Made by a program: the position numbers and the translations under genes. Positions 55,994 to 64,000 of a stretch of 64,000 nt of DNA are shown here, in pieces. The first letter of the stretch is position 1, and the number at the start of each line of letters is the position of its first letter. The DNA is from Cognatundibacterium curvum (lineage in GTDB: Bacteria > Pseudomonadota > Gammaproteobacteria > Burkholderiales > Burkholderiaceae_D), in assembly GCF_014284235.1 (NCBI RefSeq), contig NZ_JACOGD010000005.1, forward strand, positions 310,001 to 374,000, in the 5' to 3' direction. The notes beneath the pieces were generated by a model. The model was not told where the DNA came from and ran no database searches. It saw only the letters and a program-made list of their open reading frames with translations.

Positions 55994-57856
55994 ATGGCAA
56001 AAACGACGACAGTACAGGGACGCGCTGCACGGCAGACAACTGCCGGTATTCATTACAGTATTATTCCTAAAGACTTGGCCGGTCACTTGTTTCAGGTGAC
56101 ACTGGAGATCGCTCAGCCCGCCGCAGACGGACAGATAGTGAGTCTGCCAGTCTGGATACCAGGCAGTTATATGGTGCGTGAGTTTGCGCGCAATATCGTG
56201 CAGATCAAGGCCAGCGCGGCAGGCAAAAAAATCGGCCTGAAAAAACTGAATAAACATAGCTGGCAGGCGGCCCCTTGCAAAGGCGCACTGAGCATCAGCT
56301 ACGAAGTTTATGCCTGGGACTTGTCGGTGCGCGCCGCGCATTTAGATCAGAGTCACGCATTCTTCAATGGCACCAGCGTTTTCCTGGCCGTGCATGGTCA
56401 GGAAAATAGCCAGCATGTGGTCGATATCCAGCGCGCGGCAGATCCTGCCTGCAAGAGCTGGCGTGTCGCGACTTCATTGCCTGAGCTGAAAGCCAAACGC
56501 TATGGCTTTGGTACTTATGTCGCGCGTGATTACGATGAGCTGATCGATCATCCGGTTGAGATGGGCGACTTCGCTCTCGCCAGTTTCGAAGCTTGTGGCG
56601 TGCCGCATGACTTTGTGGTGACGGGTAAGGTGCCGAATATGGACATGGACCGCATGGTGTCCGATGTGAAGAAAATCTGCGAGAGCCAGATTGCGCTGTT
56701 CGAGCCACGCACGAAAAAAGCACCGATGGATCGCTATGTGTTCATGACCATGGTAGTCGGCGAAGGCTATGGTGGACTCGAGCATCGTGCCTCAACTGCA
56801 TTGATCTGTAACCGCAACGATATCCCGCTCAAACATCAGAGTGAAATGAGCGAGGGCTACAAGGGCTTTCTGGGCCTGTGCAGCCATGAGTATTTCCATA
56901 CCTGGAATGTCAAACGCATTAAACCTGCGGTCTTCGCCAGCTATGACCTGAGCCAGGAAAACTACACCAGTCTGTTGTGGCTGTTTGAAGGCTTCACCAG
57001 CTATTACGATGATCTGATGCTGGTGCGTGCCGGCGTGATCGATGAAGCCGCCTATCTGAAGCTGCTGGCAAAAACCGTGAATATGGTGTTGCGTGGCAGC
57101 GGACGCCTGAAGCAAAGCGTGGCCGAATCCAGCTTTGATGCCTGGACTAAGTACTACCGCCAGGATGAAAATTCACCGAACGCGATCGTCAGCTATTACA
57201 CCAAGGGTTCGCTGGTGGCGCTCGGGCTGGACCTGAGCATACGTCAGCAGACGGCTGGCAAAAAGTCGCTGGATGATGTGATGCGCGCCTTGTGGCAGCA
57301 ATTTGGCCGAGACTTTTATGCGCGTATGCCATCCGGTGAACAGCGTGGCCTGGGTGAGCAGGAAATTGCAGCCATCATCGAAAAGACGACCGGTGTTGAT
57401 GTCCGTCTCTTCCTGGATAAGCATGTGTTCGGTACCGAAGATGTACCACTGAGCAGCTTGTATGCGGACTTCGGCGTTGTTGTTGATGGCGGTGTCGCGA
57501 GTCAGAAAGCCAGCCTCGGCGTCAAAGTGGCACGCGATGGCAACGACTGCAAACTTGCCAATGCCTTTGAAGGACGTGCCGCGCATCAGGCTGGTTTGTC
57601 TGCGCATGATGTGCTGATCGCGATCAATGGTTTGCGTGTCACCGCAGCGGATGCGGCAGATGGTCTGAGCAGCGCAGTGGGCCGCTATCGTATCGGTGAA
57701 ACGGTAGAAATCCATGCGTTCCGGCGTGATGAATTGTTGGTGGTGAAAGCGAAATTGCAGGCCGACGATGTACCGGCTCAGCAATTCCGGCTGGCCGACA
57801 AAGCAGCTGCGCTGGTGACCGCGCGTCCTACATATCGTAAGCCTGGTAAACGTTAA
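55994..57856 (+). CDS. M61-family peptidase with PDZ domain
   Basis: 620 residues from the ATG at 55994 (an in-frame TTG lies at 55988). A beta-rich N-terminal domain precedes the zinc motif H298-EYF-H302 (CSHEYFHTWNVKRIKP) and the downstream Glu in EGFTSYYDDL. A C-terminal PDZ domain (AHQAGLSAHDVLIAINGLRV) follows. This is the glycyl-aminopeptidase type. No signal peptide is evident, so it is probably cytoplasmic. Confidence 0.9.
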   Translation: MAKTTTVQGRAARQTTAGIHYSIIPKDLAGHLFQVTLEIAQPAADGQIVSLPVWIPGSYMVREFARNIVQIKASAAGKKIGLKKLNKHSWQAAPCKGALSISYEVYAWDLSVRAAHLDQSHAFFNGTSVFLAVHGQENSQHVVDIQRAADPACKSWRVATSLPELKAKRYGFGTYVARDYDELIDHPVEMGDFALASFEACGVPHDFVVTGKVPNMDMDRMVSDVKKICESQIALFEPRTKKAPMDRYVFMTMVVGEGYGGLEHRASTALICNRNDIPLKHQSEMSEGYKGFLGLCSHEYFHTWNVKRIKPAVFASYDLSQENYTSLLWLFEGFTSYYDDLMLVRAGVIDEAAYLKLLAKTVNMVLRGSGRLKQSVAESSFDAWTKYYRQDENSPNAIVSYYTKGSLVALGLDLSIRQQTAGKKSLDDVMRALWQQFGRDFYARMPSGEQRGLGEQEIAAIIEKTTGVDVRLFLDKHVFGTEDVPLSSLYADFGVVVDGGVASQKASLGVKVARDGNDCKLANAFEGRAAHQAGLSAHDVLIAINGLRVTAADAADGLSSAVGRYRIGETVEIHAFRRDELLVVKAKLQADDVPAQQFRLADKAAALVTARPTYRKPGKR

Positions 57857-57886
57857 GCAGCGTATTCTGCCTCAGGAAACTGAGTA

Positions 57887-57926
57887 AAAAAAACCGTCTT
57901 CAGTGTTTGCTGAAGACGGTTTTTTT
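57887..57926. terminator. Bidirectional terminator between the M61 gene and trpC
   Basis: CCGTCTTCAG (57894-57903) and CTGAAGACGG (57910-57919) form a 10-bp stem flanked by A7 and T7 runs, so it works in both directions for the convergent genes. Confidence 0.93.
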
Positions 57927-58047
57927 ATTAGATGTCCCAGTATTGGTGCGGGTCTTGAGCCAAAAACAGGCTGTGAGCCGCACAGAATCTCAGACTTTAA
58001 TATCAGACTTTTCTTCTGATGCCCTTCCTGATCGCTCAGCGCATCTC

Positions 58048-58848
58048 TCAGAAAAACAGTTTTTCCAATTCCGCACCGGGTTCAGCGGCACGCATAAATG
58101 CCTCGCCGACCAGGAAGCTATGTACCTCAGCAGCACGCATGCGGGTCACATCATCACGATTCAGTATGCCGGACTCGGTCACTACCAGCTTATCCGGGGT
58201 AATCGCAGGCAGCAGCCCCAGCGTGGTGTCGAGCGTGACATCGAAAGTGCGCAGGTTGCGGTTATTAATGCCGAGCAGCGGCGTCTTGAGTGTCAGTGCG
58301 ATATCCAGTTCAGCGCGGTCATGCACTTCAACCAGCACATCCATGCCCAGCTCCAGCGCGCAGGCTTCCAGATCCGCCATCAGACCATGATCCAGCGCGG
58401 CCACGATCAGCAAAATACAATCGGCACCCCATTGTCGCGCCTGATACACCTGATAGTGATCGATAATGAAATCCTTGCGCAGAGCCGGAATCGCACACGC
58501 TGCGCGTGCTTGTTGCAGGTAGGCGGGGGCACCCTGGAAAAACTTTTCATCGGTCAGCACAGACAGGCAAGCCGCACCGTGATGCGCATAGCATTGCGCA
58601 ATCGCGGCAGGTTCAAAATCTGCACGCAATACCCCTTTTGACGGGGAAGCTTTTTTGATTTCTGCAATCACGGCAGCATGACCGGCTGCGATTTTCTGGC
58701 GCATGGCGCGCTCGAAGCCGCGAATCGCTGCGCGGCTTTCGGCATCGGATTCCACCTCATCACGCAGGCTGATCAGCGATTGATAGCGGCGTGCTGCGGC
58801 CACTTCATCCTGTTTGACGTCCAGTATTTGACGAAGAATATCTGACAT
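58048..58848 (-). CDS. trpC: Indole-3-glycerol phosphate synthase
   Basis: 266-residue TIM barrel. Motifs [44 protein letters not shown] and TESGIL. Not fused to TrpF. Starts two bases after the trpD stop; last gene of the trp run. Confidence 0.96.
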   Translation of the reverse strand: MSDILRQILDVKQDEVAAARRYQSLISLRDEVESDAESRAAIRGFERAMRQKIAAGHAAVIAEIKKASPSKGVLRADFEPAAIAQCYAHHGAACLSVLTDEKFFQGAPAYLQQARAACAIPALRKDFIIDHYQVYQARQWGADCILLIVAALDHGLMADLEACALELGMDVLVEVHDRAELDIALTLKTPLLGINNRNLRTFDVTLDTTLGLLPAITPDKLVVTESGILNRDDVTRMRAAEVHSFLVGEAFMRAAEPGAELEKLFF

Positions 58849-58850
58849 AA

Positions 58851-59882
58851 TTATTGTCCGAGTTGTTGGGTGACTTGCACAAACTGATCGAGCTTGGCGC
58901 GTGCGGCACCGGAGGCAATGGCTTGCTGTGCTTTTTTGACGCCATCAGCAATCGAGTCCGCCAAGCCCGCGCCGTATAAGGCGGTACCGGCATTGAGTGC
59001 CACGATATCGCGCGCCGGGCCATCGACGTTGTGCATGACTTCCATGATTTTTTCACGTGACTCCGCAGCGCCATCGACTTTCAGATTGCGGTTAGAGACC
59101 ATCTGCAGACCAAAGTCTTCCGGATGTATATCGTATTCGCGGATTTCCCCATTGATCAGTTCGCCCACCATGGTCGGCGCACCCAGCGAGACTTCATCCA
59201 TATTGTCACGCCCCCACACTACCAGCGCATGCTGCGCGCCAAGACGCTGCAGCACACGTACCTGTATCCCGACCAGATCCGGGTGGAACACGCCCATCAG
59301 TATATTCGGGGCACCGGCCGGATTGGTCAGCGGCCCGAGGATATTGAAAATAGTGCGCACGCCCAGTTCTTTGCGTACCGGCGCTGCATGCTTCATGGCG
59401 CCATGGTGGTTAGGCGCAAACATAAAACCTATGCCAGTCTGTGCAATCGACTGAGCGATTTGTTCCGGCGTCAGATTGATGTTCGCGCCCAGTGATTCCA
59501 GTACATCGGCGCTGCCGGAGGAAGAGGACACGCTGCGTCCGCCATGTTTGGCGACCCGTGCGCCAGCCGCTGCGGTCACGAACATGGAAGCGGTTGAGAT
59601 ATTAAAGGTATGTGCGCCATCACCGCCGGTGCCGACGATATCAATCATATTCTGGGTATTCGCGAGTGGCACCTTGGTCGAAAACTCGCGCATCACCTGC
59701 GCTGCGGCAGTGATCTCGCCTATGCTTTCTTTTTTCACGCGCAGCCCCATGGTCAGCGCAGTGATCATCACCGGCGACAGTTCGCCACCCATCAGCTTGC
59801 GGAATAAGTACAGCATTTCATCGTGAAAAATTTCACGGTGTTCGATCAGGCGTGTCAGTGCTTCCTGTTGGGTGATGGTCAT
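58851..59882 (-). CDS. trpD: Anthranilate phosphoribosyltransferase
   Basis: 343 residues with the PRPP loop [15 protein letters not shown] and [18 protein letters not shown], and [10 protein letters not shown]. Overlaps trpG by four bases. Confidence 0.96.
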   Translation of the reverse strand: MTITQQEALTRLIEHREIFHDEMLYLFRKLMGGELSPVMITALTMGLRVKKESIGEITAAAQVMREFSTKVPLANTQNMIDIVGTGGDGAHTFNISTASMFVTAAAGARVAKHGGRSVSSSSGSADVLESLGANINLTPEQIAQSIAQTGIGFMFAPNHHGAMKHAAPVRKELGVRTIFNILGPLTNPAGAPNILMGVFHPDLVGIQVRVLQRLGAQHALVVWGRDNMDEVSLGAPTMVGELINGEIREYDIHPEDFGLQMVSNRNLKVDGAAESREKIMEVMHNVDGPARDIVALNAGTALYGAGLADSIADGVKKAQQAIASGAARAKLDQFVQVTQQLGQ

Positions 59883-60451
59883 GATGCAGTTCCAGTCAAA
59901 AAGTTTTTCAGCAAGGCGTGGCCATGTTCAGACAAGATGGATTCAGGATGAAACTGCACACCCTGCAAATTAAATTCCTTGTGTCTGACCGCCATGATTT
60001 CTCCGTCATCGGTCCAGGCCGTCACTTCCAGACAGTCCGGCAAAGACGCGCGCTCTATCGCGAGCGAGTGATAGCGAATAATGGTGTAAGGGCTGGGTAA
60101 ATCTTTGAACACACCAACGCCGGTATGGGCAATCACCGAAGTCTTGCCATGCATGACTTGCTTGGCACGGATGATATTGCCGCCAAAAGCCGCACCTATA
60201 CTTTGATGCCCCAGACAGACACCCAGAATCGGGATCTGTCCGGCAAAGCGATGAATGACAGGAATCGAAATCCCGGCTTCGGCCGGTGTGCAGGGGCCAG
60301 GTGAGATACAAATATGATCCGGTTGCAGTTCTTCTATCTGCTCCAGCGTAATCTCATCATTGCGATAAGTACGCACATCCTCACCCAGCTCAGCAAAATA
60401 CTGCACCAGGTTGTAAGTAAATGAATCGTAGTTGTCGATCATCAGTAACAT
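59879..60451 (-). CDS. trpG: Anthranilate synthase glutaminase subunit
   Basis: 190 residues, class I glutaminase: Cys79 in [12 protein letters not shown], and FHPES near the end. Supplies ammonia to TrpE. Separated from trpE by the inserted GxxExxY gene. Confidence 0.95.
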   Translation of the reverse strand: MLLMIDNYDSFTYNLVQYFAELGEDVRTYRNDEITLEQIEELQPDHICISPGPCTPAEAGISIPVIHRFAGQIPILGVCLGHQSIGAAFGGNIIRAKQVMHGKTSVIAHTGVGVFKDLPSPYTIIRYHSLAIERASLPDCLEVTAWTDDGEIMAVRHKEFNLQGVQFHPESILSEHGHALLKNFLTGTAS

Positions 60452-60491
60452 AATTAAAACCTCTCAACACAAAATTAAAGTCTCTCAACAC
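60452..60491. repeat. Short tandem repeat beside trpG
   Basis: Two 19-base units (60452-60470 and 60473-60491) differ at two positions and both end in CTCTCAACAC. They lie between the GxxExxY and trpG genes. Confidence 0.7.
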
Positions 60492-60907
60492 CGAGAGCCA
60501 GAGCACAGCAGAGGATCACAGAGAAAATCGCTTAATGCCATCTTTTAAAACCGGCACCATAAAGTTGATCAGTAATCCAGTCCTTATCCCTGACAGTCTC
60601 AGATAAGTCAGCATTTGTGCATGGTGTACAGGCATTATTTTGTCTACCGCTTTTAGCTCCAGAATCAGGCTGCCTTCAATTACCAGATCCAGTCTGTATG
60701 CGGCTTCTACCCGTACACCTTTGTAATCAATATCTAAAGCCATCTGTCTTGCAAACTGCAATCCTCGTAAAGACAGCTCGTGGCAAAGGCATTTTTCATA
60801 TGCAGATTCCAGTAAGCCCGCGCCCAGTGTGCGATGTACCTCAATCGCAGCACCGATGACCTGTTCACTCAGTGTATCTCTGAGTCTCTCGGTGTCTCGG
60901 TGTTGAG
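60484..60907. repeat. Inverted repeat flanking the GxxExxY gene
   Basis: CTCAACACCGAGA (60484-60496) and its exact complement TCTCGGTGTTGAG (60895-60907) bracket the gene. The right copy lies inside the gene's 5' coding region. Whether this reflects mobility is unknown. Confidence 0.6.
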
Positions 60908-60941
60908 CGTTTTTGCCAGTTTCCAATTCAGATATCTCCAT
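60516..60941 (-). CDS. GxxExxY protein, PD-(D/E)XK nuclease-like
   Basis: 141 residues from the ATG at 60941, inside the last codons of trpE (14-base overlap); the frame is open further into trpE but that part is a trpE shadow. The signature is GAGLLESAYEKCLCHELSLRG, and RLDLVIEGSLILELKAVDKI carries the D...ExK core of the PD-(D/E)XK fold. The biological role of the family is unknown. It is usually a lone gene dropped between unrelated genes, as here between trpE and trpG. It is flanked by an inverted repeat. Confidence 0.88.
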   Translation of the reverse strand: MEISELETGKNAQHRDTERLRDTLSEQVIGAAIEVHRTLGAGLLESAYEKCLCHELSLRGLQFARQMALDIDYKGVRVEAAYRLDLVIEGSLILELKAVDKIMPVHHAQMLTYLRLSGIRTGLLINFMVPVLKDGIKRFSL

Positions 60942-62424
60942 CCAATCCGTCTTGCACTTGTTCTGCGGCGCGTAATACAGCGCGTGCCTTGTTTTCGGTT
61001 TCCTGCCATTCCAGTTCCGGCACGGAATCCGCCACCACACCGGCTGCTGCCTGCACATACAGCATGCCGTCTTTCAGTACGCCAGTGCGGATTGCGATTG
61101 CCAGATCCATTTCGCCGCCAAACGACAGGTAGCCGCAGGCGCCGCCATAGATGCCGCGTTTGACTGGTTCCAGTTCATCGATCAGTTCCATCGCTCTGAC
61201 TTTAGGCGCACCGGACAAGGTGCCAGCCGGGAAGGTCGCTTTCAATACATCGAGGTTGCTGAGTTCAGCTTGCAATATGCCTTCCACATTCGAGACAATG
61301 TGCTGCACGTGGGAGTATTTTTCGATCACCATCTGATCGGTCACCTTGACCGTACCGGTTTGCGCAATACGACCGATGTCATTGCGCGCCAGATCAATCA
61401 GCATCACGTGTTCAGCGATTTCTTTAGGATCGGCCAGCAGTTCGGTGGCCAGTTCTGCATCGCGTTCCGGCGTGGCACCACGTGGTCGGGTACCGGCCAG
61501 CGGACGGATGGTGACTTTTTTCTGACCATCATTCAGGGTTTCATTGCGCACCAGGATTTCCGGTGAAGCGCCTATGATCTGCATGTCGCCAAAATTATAG
61601 AAATACATATAGGGCGAAGGATTCAGCGAGCGCAAGGCGCGGTACAGCGACAGTGGCGAATCCACATATGGCTTTTTAATGCGCTGACCGACCTGAACTT
61701 GCATCAGGTCGCCGGCCATGATGTATTCCTTGGCTTTTTCTACTGCTTTTAAATAATCTTCTTTGGCAAAGTCGCGGATGGAATCAGTACGTACCGAAGC
61801 CGAGGTCACTGGCGCATCCACGCTGCGTCTCAACATGGCACGCAAATCCTTCAGACGCTGGCGCGCTTTGGACCAGGCTTCCGGCTGACTGGTATCGGCG
61901 TACACGATCAGATACAGCTTGCCAGACACATTGTCGATCACGGCCAGTTCTTCGGTCAGCAGTAACTGAATTTCTGGCAGACCCAGATCATCTTTCGGCG
62001 CTTTTCCTGCCAGACGTTTTTCCACATGGCGTACAGCGTCATAGCCAAAATAGCCGGCCAGACCGCCGCAAAAACGTGGCAGACCGGGACGGGTCGCGAC
62101 TTTGAAGCGACTCTGGAATTCGGCGATAAAGCTTAAGGGATTTTGCTGATGGGTTTCGACCACTTTGCCATGTTGCAGTACTTCGATTTTTTCACCAAAG
62201 CTGCGTACCAGGGTGGTGGCTGGCAGGCCGATGAAGGAGTAGCGTCCGAAGCGCTCGCCACCCATCACCGATTCCAGCAGAAAGGTATTTTTACCAGCCT
62301 GCTGGCTTTGTGCCAGTTTCAGATACAGCGTGAGCGGGGTTTCCAGATCAGCGAATGCTTCCGCAATCATTGGAATACGGTTGTAGCCTTGCGCGGCCAG
62401 CGATTTGAATTCGAGTTCGGTCAT
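60928..62424 (-). CDS. trpE: Anthranilate synthase component I
   Basis: 498 residues. The Trp feedback motif LLES lies in FLLESVMGGERFGRYSF. The chorismate-binding domain has AGDLMQVQVGQRI, PLAGTRPRG and PAGTLSGAPKVRAMELIDE. It makes anthranilate with TrpG. A Trp-rich leader ORF lies upstream. Confidence 0.96.
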   Translation of the reverse strand: MTELEFKSLAAQGYNRIPMIAEAFADLETPLTLYLKLAQSQQAGKNTFLLESVMGGERFGRYSFIGLPATTLVRSFGEKIEVLQHGKVVETHQQNPLSFIAEFQSRFKVATRPGLPRFCGGLAGYFGYDAVRHVEKRLAGKAPKDDLGLPEIQLLLTEELAVIDNVSGKLYLIVYADTSQPEAWSKARQRLKDLRAMLRRSVDAPVTSASVRTDSIRDFAKEDYLKAVEKAKEYIMAGDLMQVQVGQRIKKPYVDSPLSLYRALRSLNPSPYMYFYNFGDMQIIGASPEILVRNETLNDGQKKVTIRPLAGTRPRGATPERDAELATELLADPKEIAEHVMLIDLARNDIGRIAQTGTVKVTDQMVIEKYSHVQHIVSNVEGILQAELSNLDVLKATFPAGTLSGAPKVRAMELIDELEPVKRGIYGGACGYLSFGGEMDLAIAIRTGVLKDGMLYVQAAAGVVADSVPELEWQETENKARAVLRAAEQVQDGLDGDI

Positions 62425-62545
62425 GGTTTTCTCTCAGCCGCCCGCAGCAGCGCCATAGGCGACCATAGCGAGACACATGGGGTGTGTGGACGGATAAAAA
62501 CAGATTGATATAACAAACAAGAAGATGTGCGGAGGATGTGCACAG

Positions 62546-62565
62546 CCACTCGCGGCATTCAGTGG
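62546..62565 (-). promoter_or_regulatory. Hairpin after the trp leader ORF
   Basis: CCACT and AGTGG form a 5-bp stem with a 10-base loop directly after the leader stop. A pyrimidine- and T-rich stretch follows further on (TTCTTGTTTGTT). A classic terminator is not evident, so the regulatory mechanism is open. Confidence 0.35.
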
Positions 62566-62566
62566 A

Positions 62567-62647
62567 TTAACAGAATTGCCAGCGTCGCCATAGCCAGGCC
62601 TCAAAGGCACCTGGTGTCATGAATGGACGTTTGTTATCAGGAAACAT
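62567..62647 (-). CDS. trpL: Candidate Trp-rich leader peptide of trpE
   Basis: A 26-codon frame from an ATG at 62647, 20 bases after the gph stop, to TAA at 62567. Its end reads EAWLWRRWQFC: three Trp codons within six residues. An inner ATG at 62620 would give a 17-residue form. Neither has a clear ribosome site. A hairpin CCACT...AGTGG (62546-62565) follows the stop. Trp attenuation is inferred. Confidence 0.6.
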   Translation of the reverse strand: MFPDNKRPFMTPGAFEAWLWRRWQFC

Positions 62648-62667
62648 TCGTGATTGGAATGATGATT

Positions 62668-63351
62668 TTAAGTGGTTGTTGATGTCGTCAGCAGTTTTGC
62701 TGCTGATAACAGGGTTTCGACTATACCATCACTTTCAATATTTTGTACAGGTTCGCCGTGGTTGTAACCATACGGCACGGTCAATACCGGGCAACCCGCA
62801 GCGCGCGCGGCGATTGCATCATTGCTGGAGTCGCCAATCGCCACCACCTGCGCTGGTGCCAGCCCGAACTGCTGGCAGGTCGATAGCAGCGGCAAAGGAT
62901 GCGGTTTTTTGTGGGCAAAAGAGTCACCGCCGTAAGTCAGGGAAAAATACGGTGCCAGCCCCTTCATTTGCAGCAAAGCCTGAGCAAATGCGATGGGTTT
63001 ATTGGTCACGCATGCAAGCTTCAAACCCAGCGCCTGCATGGTTTGCAAGCCACTTACCACATCGGGATACAGCTCACTGTGCAGGCCATTGATTTGCGCA
63101 TAGTGATGCTGGTAGCCAGCCAGCGCCGCATCAAAGTGCTGCTGCACGCCAGCCTCATTGAAATCTTTCGCCAGCACCTGACGGATCAGATGTTCAGACC
63201 CTTTGCCGACCATGCGCTTGATTTCTGTCAGCGTCAGCGCGGCCAGTCCGAAATCGTCGCGCATACGGTTCACCGCCAGCAGAAAGTCTGGTGCGGTATC
63301 TACCATGGTGCCATCCAGGTCAATAATTACGGCACGGATATCAGCAAACAT
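62668..63351 (-). CDS. gph: Phosphoglycolate phosphatase
   Basis: 227 residues from the ATG at 63351 (a longer frame starts at 63432). HAD motif DLDGTMVDTAPDF, TNKP, and GDSSNDAIAARAAG. The rpe-gph-trp order is common in betaproteobacteria. Confidence 0.92.
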   Translation of the reverse strand: MFADIRAVIIDLDGTMVDTAPDFLLAVNRMRDDFGLAALTLTEIKRMVGKGSEHLIRQVLAKDFNEAGVQQHFDAALAGYQHHYAQINGLHSELYPDVVSGLQTMQALGLKLACVTNKPIAFAQALLQMKGLAPYFSLTYGGDSFAHKKPHPLPLLSTCQQFGLAPAQVVAIGDSSNDAIAARAAGCPVLTVPYGYNHGEPVQNIESDGIVETLLSAAKLLTTSTTT

Positions 63352-63394
63352 AATCAGTGATGTTTCAATGAGGAGAGGGGGAAATGGGCGACTG

Positions 63395-63418
63395 GGCTGG
63401 GCAATAAGTAACCCAGCC
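63395..63418. other. Hairpin between rpe and gph
   Basis: GGCTGGG and CCCAGCC form a perfect 7-bp stem with a 10-base loop in the 124-base gap. There is no T tract, so it may stabilise or attenuate the transcript. Confidence 0.4.
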
Positions 63419-63475
63419 AGCCCGGTCTGCATGGCTAAGCAGCCAGTCTACCTGTCGCCTTGTTTTTGCGCGAGC

Positions 63476-64000
63476 TTATGCGACCTGAGCCAGCTCGCCA
63501 CGCATCGCATCAATGACTGCCTTGTAATCCGGCTTACCAAAGATGGCTGAACCCGCCACAAAGGTATCCGCGCCAGCCGCCGCAATTTCACGGATATTGT
63601 CGATTTTGACGCCACCATCGACTTGCAGCAGGATATCGCGACCAGACTCATCGATCATTTTGCGTACTGCGGCGATTTTCTTCAGCGTGTGCGGGATGAA
63701 AGACTGACCACCAAAGCCCGGATTCACCGACATCAGCAAGATCAGATCCAGCTTATCCATCACGTGTTCCAGCACATGTAGCGGTGTTGCCGGATTCAGC
63801 ACCAGACCTGCCTTGCAGCCATGATCGCGTATCAGTTGCAGGCTGCGGTCTATGTGCTCAGAGCCTTCCGGATGAAAGCTGATCAGATTCGCACCGGCCT
63901 TGGCAAAGTCAGGAATGATGCGGTCTACCGGTTTGACCATCAGATGGACGTCAATCGGCACCTGTACGTGCGGGCGTATCGCTTCGCAGACCAATGGGCC
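63476..64000 (-). CDS. rpe: Ribulose-phosphate 3-epimerase, 5' end outside window
   Basis: The frame enters at the window edge ([11 protein letters not shown]) and gives 174 residues; about 50 N-terminal residues are missing. [26 protein letters not shown] and VDGGV are present. Pentose-phosphate and Calvin cycle enzyme. Confidence 0.95.
   Translation of the reverse strand, partial: GPLVCEAIRPHVQVPIDVHLMVKPVDRIIPDFAKAGANLISFHPEGSEHIDRSLQLIRDHGCKAGLVLNPATPLHVLEHVMDKLDLILLMSVNPGFGGQSFIPHTLKKIAAVRKMIDESGRDILLQVDGGVKIDNIREIAAAGADTFVAGSAIFGKPDYKAVIDAMRGELAQVA

Noticed and set aside
62567-62600. Alternative leader frame starting ATGGCGACGCTGG
   Set aside because: It lacks Trp codons; the overlapping frame with WLWRRW is the better leader candidate.
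1-64000. CRISPR arrays, IS elements, prophage
   Set aside because: No regularly spaced repeats, no transposase, integrase or phage structural gene seen.

Overview
The window looks like a chromosomal stretch from a betaproteobacterium, probably Burkholderiales near Oxalobacteraceae. This is an inference from gene order (rpe-gph-trpE-trpG-trpD-trpC, minCDE, hemA-prfA-prmC, cyoABCD beside RegB/RegA) and moderate GC; no species marker was tested. I see no IS element, phage gene, CRISPR array or rRNA. There is one tRNA gene (Phe, GAA).

Layout. 1-7 kb, minus strand: a truncated DUF2059-like secreted protein, a DUF3857/transglutaminase-like/TPR protein, and an HscC-type Hsp70 with an atypical J-like/Sel1 partner. 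7.3-15.6 kb: an MHS-type transporter diverging from a bo3 quinol oxidase operon (cyoABCD), then a SURF1 gene and a RegB/RegA redox two-component pair. 15.6-20 kb, minus: GNAT, prmC, dsbB, prfA, hemA. 20-25 kb, minus: a response regulator, a LysM/FecR-domain protein and a CHASE2 histidine kinase that together look like one envelope-sensing module. 25.2-27.1 kb, minus: minCDE.

27.65-52.1 kb, plus strand: a continuous 24.5-kb surface-polysaccharide operon opened by a MarR-like EPS regulator and closed by a strong terminator next to tRNA-Phe. It encodes a near-complete legionaminic-acid pathway (LegB, LegC, LegH, LegI, LegG, PtmE, LegF), a UDP-HexNAc 6-dehydrogenase, a first amidotransferase/HisF/HisH acetamidino cassette, a Wzx flippase, acetyltransferases, glycosyltransferases, a Wzy-like polymerase, a second amidotransferase/HisH/HisF cassette, and fnlABC-wbuB for L-FucNAc and probably L-FucNAm. 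The simplest reading is an O-antigen or exopolysaccharide with two differently amidinated sugars, one a nonulosonate and one an L-fucosamine.

52.5-57.9 kb, plus: a UbiH-type monooxygenase, dsbC, a MobA-like nucleotidyltransferase, a DUF3429 membrane protein and an M61 peptidase, ending in a bidirectional terminator. 58-64 kb, minus: trpC, trpD, trpG, an inserted GxxExxY gene, trpE, a candidate Trp-rich leader peptide, gph and truncated rpe. The items most worth a second look are the twin acetamidino cassettes, the FecR/CHASE2/regulator module with paired palindromes, the Trp-rich leader ORF, the GxxExxY insertion flanked by an inverted repeat, and the His-rich CyoD tail.
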